Shown here: positions 58,700 through 64,000 of the stretch, piece after piece | How the letters are laid out: each line of letters opens with the position of its first letter | Numbering within the stretch: the stretch's first letter is position 1 | Source: Sulfitobacter pontiacus | GTDB taxonomy: Bacteria > Pseudomonadota > Alphaproteobacteria > Rhodobacterales > Rhodobacteraceae | Direction: 5' to 3' | Assembly: GCF_040790665.1 (NCBI RefSeq) | Contig: NZ_CP160849.1 | Location: 2,753,501-2,817,500 of the forward strand | Length of the DNA: 64,000 nt | The notes under the pieces: model-generated | Seen by the model: only the letters and a program-made list of their open reading frames with translations | What the model was told of the DNA's origin: nothing | Database searches by the model: none | Position numbers and translations under genes: made by a program

Positions 58700-58939
58700 G
58701 GGTCTTCTCCGGCTTGTGTTGGTCTCTCCGTTTCAGGGGCTACCAACGTTCGGGCGGCCCTTTCGTTCACGGTGAAGTCGAAAACTGCCGGTTTCGGGGC
58801 CGGATATGGGCGGTTTTGGGGCGAAACTGTGCCATTTAAGCCATGCGTTTTCCGCATATCCACTATGGTTTGCACCTTTGCTGCACCGCGCACATATGAC
58901 GGTCACGGGCATTGAAGCCCTGAAATGGAAAGCTGGAAA
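58700..58939. other. Intergenic promoter region without recognised gene
   Basis: This stretch separates the leftward 32-residue ORF from the rightward small genes and must contain promoters for both. No open frame with a good ribosome site, no stable long hairpin and no repeat was seen. A TTGCAC and CATATG pair 17 bases apart (near 58871-58899) could be a weak promoter for the rightward genes. Confidence 0.4.
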
Positions 58940-59107
58940 ATGAAAACCGAAGCTACATACAAAACCGCCACTCCGGTCGAAGTCGACCGTCTTCTTGCCG
59001 AAGCCAACGCGCTGCGCAGTGCCTATATCTCTGCCGCTGTTGCCAAAGCATCGCGCAAGTTTACCGGCCTGTTCCGCACCGCACCCCGCGGCACGGCAGC
59101 AGCCTAA
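58940..59107 (+). CDS. Small basic helical protein upstream of DUF1127 gene
   Basis: A 55-residue protein starting MKTEATYKTATPVEVDRLLA, followed by ANALRSAYISAAVAKASRK and the tail FTGLFRTAPRGTAAA. It is mainly alpha-helical and basic, with no membrane segment. GGAAAGCTGGAAA precedes the ATG at 58940; a longer start at 58925 has no ribosome site. It stands 83 bases before a DUF1127 gene on the same strand, and helix composition recalls DUF1127 proteins without the typical C-terminal motif. Such small pairs are frequent in Rhodobacterales and often respond to stress. Function unknown. Confidence 0.7.
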   Translation: MKTEATYKTATPVEVDRLLAEANALRSAYISAAVAKASRKFTGLFRTAPRGTAAA

Positions 59108-59190
59108 ACCGCCAGCGCTTCGCTGACGGAACATACCAAACCGAATGCGGTGGATAGGCCGCCGCATAGACGTGAAAGAGAGAATAAGAA

Positions 59191-59409
59191 ATGAGCTATA
59201 CATCCACATATACCGCCGCACCTGTTGCGGGTCTGATGCCCAAGCTGCGCCAGTCGCTTGATGCATTCCGTGCCTACAGCGCTGACCAACGCGCCAAACG
59301 CCAGACCTTCCGCGAGCTGTCGGCGATGAATGACCGGGATCTGGCAGATATCGGTGTTGCACGTGGCGAGATCCGCCATATTGCCTCGCAAGCGGTTGCC
59401 CTGCGCTAA
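59191..59409 (+). CDS. DUF1127 domain protein
   Basis: A 72-residue protein with the DUF1127 motif at the C-terminus: RQTFRELSAMNDRDLADIG followed by VARGEIRHIA. The N-terminal 20 residues are variable. Members of this family act in RNA turnover, phosphate or stress responses in alphaproteobacteria, and in Rhodobacter sphaeroides one is encoded just before a group of small RNAs with CU-rich loops. GAGAGAATAAGAA precedes the ATG. A hairpin with a CCTCCC loop follows 29 bases after the stop. Confidence 0.88.
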   Translation: MSYTSTYTAAPVAGLMPKLRQSLDAFRAYSADQRAKRQTFRELSAMNDRDLADIGVARGEIRHIASQAVALR

Positions 59410-59438
59410 CCACGACGCCAAAAGCCACAAGAGTTTCC

Positions 59439-59477
59439 CCGCCGCAAAGTCCTCCCACTTTGCGGCGGTTTTATTTT
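59439..59477 (+). ncRNA. CCUCCC-loop hairpin with T-run; terminator and candidate small RNA 3' end
   Basis: CCGCCGCAAAGT (59439-59450) and ACTTTGCGGCGG (59457-59468) form a perfect 12-base stem whose six-base loop is CCTCCC, followed by TTTTATTTT. It is certainly suited to terminate the DUF1127 transcript. The loop is complementary to Shine-Dalgarno sequences, as in the CcsR/cuckoo small RNAs found near DUF1127 genes in Rhodobacteraceae. Only one such hairpin is seen here, so the small-RNA reading is a proposal. Confidence 0.55.
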
Positions 59478-59730
59478 GTACGATCAGATGCTTATGCGGT
59501 GAAATCCGGCGCTGGTGATTCCCCCAATTGCGCGCTAATTCGCTTGATATCTTCCCCCAAAGCCCCTTCCGCCGCTGCGGCCCCCGAAACAGCGTTTCGC
59601 GATCAAAGTCCTTGCCAGAATTTTATTCCTGACCAAGGATGAATGACACCACCGCGGACTTGCTTGACGCTGCGCCATTGAAGCGCGGCTGCGTCATGTT
59701 ACCTCCCCCTTAGACGTAACGGAGAATATC
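59478..59730. other. Intergenic region before the amino-acid ABC transporter
   Basis: No coding frame or long repeat was recognised. Pyrimidine-rich CCCCC runs occur near 59520-59560. GTTAC and GTAAC halves flank CTCCCCC shortly before the ribosome site GGAG of the substrate-binding protein gene. The promoter of that operon should lie here, but no clear -35/-10 pair is visible. Confidence 0.4.
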
Positions 59731-60483
59731 ATGATCAAACACGCCACACTCACCGCAATCGCCCTTGCTACCGGCGTCAGTGCTGCTCAGGCAGAGACGC
59801 TGAATGTCGGCATGTCGGGCGGGTACTTTCCCTTTACCTTCGTGAAGCTTGACGAGCTTCAAGGTTTCGAGGTCGATTTCATCAACGCCGTCGCCAAGGA
59901 AACCGGCGACGAAGTTAACTTTGTCACCATGTCCTTTTCCGGCCTGATCGGCGCGCTGGAATCTGGCCGCATCGACACGATCGCCAACCAGATCACCATC
60001 ACCCCCGAACGCGAGGCGAAATTCGCCTTTTCGCAGCCCTATGTCTTTGACGGGGCGCAGGTCGTGGTGAAAGAGGGCAACGAAGACACCATCGGCAGTG
60101 TCGAGGATCTGAGCGGGAAGACCGTTGCGGTCAACCTCGGCTCCAACTTCGAGGAACTGCTGAACGAGCTGCCGAACGCGGGCGAGATCGACATTCGCAC
60201 CTATGAAAGCAACATTGCGCAAGACACGGCCCTTGGTCGCGTGGATGCCTTTGTAATGGACCGCGTTTCTTCGGCCCAGCTGATCGCGGAAAGCCCGCTG
60301 CCGCTGGCGCTTGCGGGCAAACCCTTTAGCGAGATCCGCAACGCGCTGCCCTTCCGCAACGATGACGAAGGTCAGGCCCTGCGTGACCGCTTCGACGCCG
60401 CGATCACCAAGCTGAAAGAAGACGGCACCCTGACCGAGATTTCGGAAAAATGGTTCGGCTCTGACATCACAACAGCCGAGTAA
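59731..60483 (+). CDS. Polar amino-acid ABC transporter, substrate-binding protein
   Basis: A 250-residue periplasmic binding protein of the SBP_bac_3 family. Signal peptide with cleavage after AAQA (residue 21). Mature start ETLNVGMSGGYFPFTFV, then GFEVDFINAVAKETG, GRIDTIANQITITPER and the C-terminal DGTLTEISEKWFGSD are typical. By overall type it resembles cystine or other polar amino-acid binders, but specificity cannot be assigned. The permease gene follows after six bases. Confidence 0.93.
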   Translation: MIKHATLTAIALATGVSAAQAETLNVGMSGGYFPFTFVKLDELQGFEVDFINAVAKETGDEVNFVTMSFSGLIGALESGRIDTIANQITITPEREAKFAFSQPYVFDGAQVVVKEGNEDTIGSVEDLSGKTVAVNLGSNFEELLNELPNAGEIDIRTYESNIAQDTALGRVDAFVMDRVSSAQLIAESPLPLALAGKPFSEIRNALPFRNDDEGQALRDRFDAAITKLKEDGTLTEISEKWFGSDITTAE

Positions 60484-60489
60484 CACAAG

Positions 60490-61164
60490 ATGCGGGGACT
60501 GGATTTCGAATATATGTGGGGCTTGCTGCCCGTGTTGCTGGGCTATGTCCCGCTGACGCTGTTCATGGCGTTTGTGGGCATGGTCTGCGCATTGGTGCTG
60601 GCCTCTGTGCTCGCGGTTGAACGGGTGATTCGGGTTCCGGTCCTCGACGTTTTTGTGCGGCTGTTCATCAGCTTCTTTCGCGGCACGCCGTTGTTGGTGC
60701 AGTTGTTCCTGTTCTACTACGGCCTGCCGCAAGTCCTGAGCTTTCTGGGCAAGATCGACGGCGTCACCGCGACCATCATGGGGCTGACTCTGCATTTCTC
60801 GGCCTATATGGCGGAAAGCATCCGCGCCGCCATTCTGGGTGTGGACCGCAGCCAGTGGGAGGCCGCGCAGGCCGTTGGCATGACCCAAGGCCAGATGATG
60901 CGCCAGATTATTCTGCCACAGGCCTCGCGGGTCGCGGCACCGACTTTGGTGAACTACTTTATCGATATGATCAAAGGCACCTCGCTGGCCTTTACCCTCG
61001 GGGTGACCGAACTGATGGGGGCGACCCAGAAAGAGGCGGCGGGCAGCTTCCTCTACTTCGAAGCCTTTCTCGTCGTCGCCGCGATCTATTGGGTCATGGT
61101 AGAGACATTGGCCTTCGCACAGCGTCACCTAGAGGTCTATCTGAACAAGGCACATGCGCGATGA
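60490..61164 (+). CDS. Polar amino-acid ABC transporter, permease
   Basis: A 224-residue inner-membrane protein of the HisM/YecS family with about five hydrophobic segments. FFRGTPLLVQLFLFYYGLP at about residues 58-76 is the family signature, and the EAA loop for ATPase contact begins WEAAQAVGMT. A single permease gene suggests a homodimer. The TGA overlaps the ATPase ATG as ATGA (61161-61164). Confidence 0.93.
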   Translation: MRGLDFEYMWGLLPVLLGYVPLTLFMAFVGMVCALVLASVLAVERVIRVPVLDVFVRLFISFFRGTPLLVQLFLFYYGLPQVLSFLGKIDGVTATIMGLTLHFSAYMAESIRAAILGVDRSQWEAAQAVGMTQGQMMRQIILPQASRVAAPTLVNYFIDMIKGTSLAFTLGVTELMGATQKEAAGSFLYFEAFLVVAAIYWVMVETLAFAQRHLEVYLNKAHAR

Positions 61165-61943
61165 CCATTACACAGAGCATTCCAGAGACGGGCAGGGCGA
61201 CGGGGGACGGGATCACCATATCCGGCCTGACCAAATCCTTTGGCAGCACCGCCGTGCTGAAAGACATCTCGCTTGATATCGCCCAAGGCGAACGGGTGGT
61301 GATCATCGGGCCGTCGGGCACGGGGAAGTCCACCTTGCTGCGCTGCCTGAACTTTCTTGATGCGCCTGACGCGGGCATTATCCGCATTGGCGATATGTCT
61401 GTCGATGCAGCTACGGCGAAACGCGCGGATATTCTGGCGCTGCGGCGGCGCACGTCCTTCGTGTTCCAGAACTACGCGCTGTTTGCCAACAAGACAGCGC
61501 GCGAGAATATCACTCAGGCGCTGATTACAGTTCAGGGTTATAGCAAGGCCGAGGCTAACGCCCGTGCCGATGCGACACTGCGCGAAACCGGTCTGTTCGA
61601 GAAAGCCGACAGCTACCCCGCAGCACTGTCGGGCGGCCAGCAGCAACGGGTGGGCATCGGCCGCGCGATGGCGCTGGATGCGGATCTGATGCTGTTTGAC
61701 GAACCGACCTCGGCGCTGGACCCCGAATGGGTGGGAGAGGTGCTCGACCTCATGCGGCGCGTGGCCGAGAAACGACAGACCATGCTGATCGTGACCCACG
61801 AGATCCAGTTCGCGCGCGAGATTGCGGATCGGATCGTCTTTATGGACGAGGGGCGGATTGTCGAACAGGGCCCACCGGCAGAACTGCTTGATGCGCCCAA
61901 AGACCCGCGCACCCAATCCTTTCTACGGCGTGTCACGGGGTAG
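61161..61943 (+). CDS. Polar amino-acid ABC transporter, ATP-binding protein
   Basis: A 260-residue ATPase of the GlnQ/TcyN type. Walker A GPSGTGKST at about residues 51-59, Q-loop FVFQNYALF, signature LSGGQQQRVGIG, Walker B LMLFDEPTSALD and the switch His in VTHEIQFA are all intact. The start at 61161 is set by coupling with the permease. The gene ends three bases before the stop of the convergent DeoR regulator, so the two transcripts meet tail to tail. Confidence 0.95.
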   Translation: MTITQSIPETGRATGDGITISGLTKSFGSTAVLKDISLDIAQGERVVIIGPSGTGKSTLLRCLNFLDAPDAGIIRIGDMSVDAATAKRADILALRRRTSFVFQNYALFANKTARENITQALITVQGYSKAEANARADATLRETGLFEKADSYPAALSGGQQQRVGIGRAMALDADLMLFDEPTSALDPEWVGEVLDLMRRVAEKRQTMLIVTHEIQFAREIADRIVFMDEGRIVEQGPPAELLDAPKDPRTQSFLRRVTG

Positions 61944-61946
61944 GGA

Positions 61947-62714
61947 TCAGACCTTGATCACCGTGCACCCATGGGCGGCGGCGCGGGACAGCAGATCGGG
62001 CGACAGCGCGGCCCCTGTGACAAGGTAATCATAAGCCCAGATCTCCGCGTGCTGGCAGGCAAGGTCCAACTCCGCCTTGCCCTGATCGGCCACCAGGATC
62101 GTCGTCTTGGCGCAGCCCGCAATCGCCTTGCGCGCCAGCACCTCGTCCGAGTTATAGTCCATCACCGCGCCCGACCCCGACAGCCCGCCACAGCTGAACA
62201 CCGCGTAATCCATGCGGTAACCCGCGAAAAACGCCAGCGCTGCAGCGCCGATCAGATCCAGATCGCGCATCCGTACATTGCCGCCCGCCAGCTCCACCAT
62301 CACGCCCGCGGCATTCTGCAGGGCGCACACCGCGTGGATGCTATTGGTCGCGACGAATAGGTCTTTGTGCGACGACAGAAACCGCGCGCAATGCTCAACC
62401 GTCGTCCCCGTCCCAAGCGCCACCCGTGCGCCATCGGGGATCAGGTTCTTGACCGCCAAGGCGATGCGCTGCTTTTCCTGTCGCGCGATGGTTTCACGGG
62501 GCAGGTAGCCGATATTCTCGCTTTGCTGGCGCAGCTGCACTTTACCCTTCCGCCGTTGCACCAGTGCCGCATCATCAAGCTCGCGCAGGTCGGCGCGGAT
62601 GGTCTGCACCGAAACGTCCAGACGCTGCGATAGTTCGGCAGCGGACAAAGCGTCGTTCTGCGACAGCAGCGCAATGATCCTGTCGCGCCGGTCGGTCAGA
62701 GTAGGTCGCGCCAT
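61947..62714 (-). CDS. DeoR/GlpR family transcriptional regulator
   Basis: A 255-residue repressor. The N-terminal winged helix includes LSAAELSQRLDVSVQTIRADL (residues about 23-43), the DeoR signature. The C-terminal sensor domain shows ALGTGTTVEHCARFL, the DYAVFSCGG block and ILVADQGK, typical of DeoRC domains that bind sugar phosphates. GAAGGAAAATAG precedes the ATG. It is divergent from the ABC importer at 62884, and a TTTCG/CGAAA palindrome lies between them, so it probably regulates that importer. The effector is unknown. Confidence 0.93.
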   Translation of the reverse strand: MARPTLTDRRDRIIALLSQNDALSAAELSQRLDVSVQTIRADLRELDDAALVQRRKGKVQLRQQSENIGYLPRETIARQEKQRIALAVKNLIPDGARVALGTGTTVEHCARFLSSHKDLFVATNSIHAVCALQNAAGVMVELAGGNVRMRDLDLIGAAALAFFAGYRMDYAVFSCGGLSGSGAVMDYNSDEVLARKAIAGCAKTTILVADQGKAELDLACQHAEIWAYDYLVTGAALSPDLLSRAAAHGCTVIKV

Positions 62715-62789
62715 CTATTTTCCTTCGAAAACAACTCAAGGTTAGCCGGACCCTAGAGTGACCCCGTCCACGGCGCAATATAATTAAAT

Positions 62790-62818
62790 CTGTTACGTAA
62801 ATGTCATAAATCTGTAGC
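62790..62818 (+). promoter_or_regulatory. PHO box with three repeats
   Basis: Three seven-base repeats, CTGTTAC (62790), ATGTCAT (62801) and CTGTAGC (62812), stand exactly 11 bases apart with AT-rich four-base spacers. This is the layout of PhoB sites (consensus CTGTCAT). A GAATAA at 62828-62833, ten bases after the last repeat, could be the -10 element. Suggests induction by phosphate starvation. Confidence 0.72.
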
Positions 62819-62847
62819 GTAAGATGGGAATAAGGCGAGCGTGAAAT

Positions 62848-62863
62848 GCTTTCGTACGAAAGC
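62848..62863. promoter_or_regulatory. Palindromic operator candidate for the DeoR regulator
   Basis: GCTTTCGTACGAAAGC is a perfect 16-base palindrome with the TTTCG/CGAAA core common to DeoR-family operators. It lies between the presumed -10 element and the ribosome site AGGAG (62873-62877), a position suited to repression. A weaker TTTTC/GAAAA dyad (62718-62731) covers the regulator's own ribosome site. Confidence 0.65.
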
Positions 62864-62883
62864 TACCTTTTCAGGAGAGCCCC

Positions 62884-63852
62884 ATGAAAACCATCCTCAC
62901 CACCACCGCTTTTGCCCTGATGGCCAGCACGGCCCTTGCAGATACAATCACACTTTACACCTCGCAGCCCAATGCAGATGCACAGCAGACTGTGGACGCC
63001 TTCAAAGCCGCCAACCCCGACACCGATGTCGAATGGGTCCGCGACGGCACGACCAAACTGATGGCCCGTCTGCGCGCCGAGATCGAGGCAGGCAACCCGC
63101 AGCCCGACGTGCTGCTGATTGCTGACACCGTAACACTGGAAGGTATGGCCCAAGACGGTCTGCTCACCGCCTACCAATCGCCCGAAGCTGCCAACTATGA
63201 CAGCGCGCTTTATTCTGCCGACGGCTTCTATCACTCGACCAAGCTGATCACGACAGGCATCGTCTATAACACCGGCGTCGAGACAGCTCCGACCTCGTGG
63301 AACGACCTGAGCGATGCGGCCCTGAAAGGGCAGGTGGCCATGCCATCCCCGCTGTATTCCGGCGCGGCTCTGATCCATCTGGCAACCCTGACCGGCGATG
63401 ACAGCCTTGGCTGGGGCTATTACGAACAATTGGCGGAAAACGACGCCCGCGCCCAAGGCGGCAACGGCGGCACGTTCAAGGCCGTGGCCTCGGGCGAGAA
63501 ACCTTATGGCATGGTCGTCGACTTCCTCGCGATCCGCAACAAGGCCGAAGGGTCGCCTGTCGAATTCGTCTTCCCCACCGAAGGCGTATCCTATGTGACC
63601 GAGCCTGTGGCGATCATGTCGACCGCCAAGAACGTCGAAGGCGCACAGAAGTTCGTCGATTTCCTGCTCAGCGCGGAAGGTCAGGATGTGGTGCTTGAGA
63701 TGGGCTATATCCCCGCACGCGACGGCATGGGCGTGCCCGCCGGTTTCCCTGCGCGCGAAGACATCAAACTGATGGATTTCGATCCCGCGACCGCGTTGAA
63801 GGACGCCGAAGCCAACAAGGCCAAATTCACAGAGCTGTTTGGCGCCGAGTAA
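62884..63852 (+). CDS. ABC transporter substrate-binding protein, AfuA/PhnS-like
   Basis: A 322-residue periplasmic binding protein with signal peptide (cleavage after STALA, residue 19). The mature protein starts DTITLYTSQPNADAQQ, and blocks such as EIEAGNPQPDVLLIAD and FHSTKLITTGIVYNTG-like YHSTKLITTGIVYNT place it with ferric iron, 2-aminoethylphosphonate and phosphate-ester binders. No tyrosine iron-ligand cluster is evident. The PHO box and DeoR-type operator upstream favour a phosphorus compound, for example an aminoethylphosphonate or a sugar phosphate; this is inference. The stop overlaps the permease start as TAATG. Confidence 0.88.
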   Translation: MKTILTTTAFALMASTALADTITLYTSQPNADAQQTVDAFKAANPDTDVEWVRDGTTKLMARLRAEIEAGNPQPDVLLIADTVTLEGMAQDGLLTAYQSPEAANYDSALYSADGFYHSTKLITTGIVYNTGVETAPTSWNDLSDAALKGQVAMPSPLYSGAALIHLATLTGDDSLGWGYYEQLAENDARAQGGNGGTFKAVASGEKPYGMVVDFLAIRNKAEGSPVEFVFPTEGVSYVTEPVAIMSTAKNVEGAQKFVDFLLSAEGQDVVLEMGYIPARDGMGVPAGFPAREDIKLMDFDPATALKDAEANKAKFTELFGAE

Positions 63853-64000
63853 TGGGCGTTCTGACAAAAAACGGGGGCAGCCGGTCCGAGGGGTGGCTGC
63901 TCTCTACCATTTTGATTGTGGCGATCAGCCTGACCCTTGCGCCGGTGCTGCGCCTGTTTGTGGAAGGGGTGACGGATCAGGGCGCGGTTGGCCTGTCGCT
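63852..64000 (+). CDS. ABC transporter permease, 5' part only
   Basis: The ATG (63852-63854) overlaps the stop of the binding-protein gene. The 49 visible residues begin MGVLTKNGGSRSEGWLLSTI and contain one hydrophobic segment (LLSTILIVAISLTLAPVL). The frame is open to the window end. Position behind an AfuA/PhnS-like binding protein makes an inner-membrane permease the best call; family details are outside the window. Confidence 0.75.
   Translation, partial: MGVLTKNGGSRSEGWLLSTILIVAISLTLAPVLRLFVEGVTDQGAVGLS

Noticed and set aside
58733-59458. A 241-codon frame on the minus strand over the small-protein genes
   Set aside because: It covers two plus-strand genes with good ribosome sites, one of them with a recognisable DUF1127 motif. 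The translation has low-complexity, Cys- and Gly-rich sequence without family features.
59478-59730. Further CU-rich small RNA hairpins after the first one
   Set aside because: CCCCC runs occur near 59520-59560, but none sits in the loop of a stable stem, so a tandem CcsR-like array is not supported.

Overview
The window looks like chromosome of an alphaproteobacterium of the order Rhodobacterales, most likely the marine Roseobacter group. The evidence is high G+C coding sequence, order-specific families (DUF6477/DUF6456 pair, DUF4167, a 57-residue membrane protein behind hpt, paired small proteins with DUF1127), the gene order dusB-ntrBCYX followed by trkAH-hfq-hflX, and a fused ispDF. Genus cannot be fixed from this sequence. 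Almost all of it is core genome. I see no phage, insertion sequence, CRISPR array, tRNA or rRNA. The two ends cut guaA (3' part missing) and an ABC permease gene.

Layout. 1-4.6 kb: guaA, an orphan MttB-like methyltransferase, and the divergent DUF6477/DUF6456 pair, with two consensus DnaA boxes before DUF6456. 4.7-10.5 kb: lipA, a tandem hairpin repeat, hpt with a coupled membrane protein, ratA, an orphan ammonium transporter, and the coupled ispDF-pgpA-pncC operon. 10.7-17.9 kb: dusB and the nitrogen/redox signalling genes ntrB, ntrC, ntrY, ntrX. 18-23.7 kb: a lipoprotein, trkA-trkH potassium uptake, hfq-hflX, DUF2177. 23.8-33.7 kb: RluE-type pseudouridine synthase, a penicillin-acylase family hydrolase, a hydroxyacid dehydrogenase homologue, a SYLF lipoprotein, hemB, a membrane protein and mfd. 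33.8-43.4 kb: DUF533, selO, GNAT, nucleoside hydrolase, mazG, an M20D amidohydrolase with an agmatinase, DUF1499, prfA-prmC. 43.6-53.9 kb: DUF4167, then the leftward outer-membrane operon lptF-lptG-lptD-surA-pdxA-rsmA, then pepA-holC divergently. 53.9-59.5 kb: retropepsin-like protease, marC, ABC-F ATPase, ndk, DUF4112, TfoX-C and three very small genes with a CCUCCC-loop hairpin. 59.7-64 kb: a polar amino-acid ABC transporter, a DeoR-type regulator and the start of a second ABC importer.

How parts work together. Many genes are translationally coupled by ATGA, TGATG or GTGA overlaps, so the operons are read mainly from these junctions. LptF, LptG, LptD and SurA form one lipopolysaccharide-export and outer-membrane folding unit. 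NtrB/NtrC and NtrY/NtrX are two sensor-regulator pairs, and both regulators lack the GAFTGA loop that contacts sigma-54.

The signals I find most worth following are these. (1) A three-repeat PHO box followed by a perfect TTTCG/CGAAA palindrome in front of the last ABC importer, which suggests joint PhoB and DeoR control. (2) Nine consecutive ARN triplets just upstream of hfq, which suggests Hfq autocontrol. (3) DnaA boxes and a CtrA-like site before the uncharacterised DUF6456 gene. (4) A hairpin that would cover the hemB start. (5) A hairpin with a CCUCCC loop behind a DUF1127 gene. (6) A dispersed GC-hairpin plus AT-palindrome repeat. All functional statements are from sequence reading and family knowledge; no search was run.
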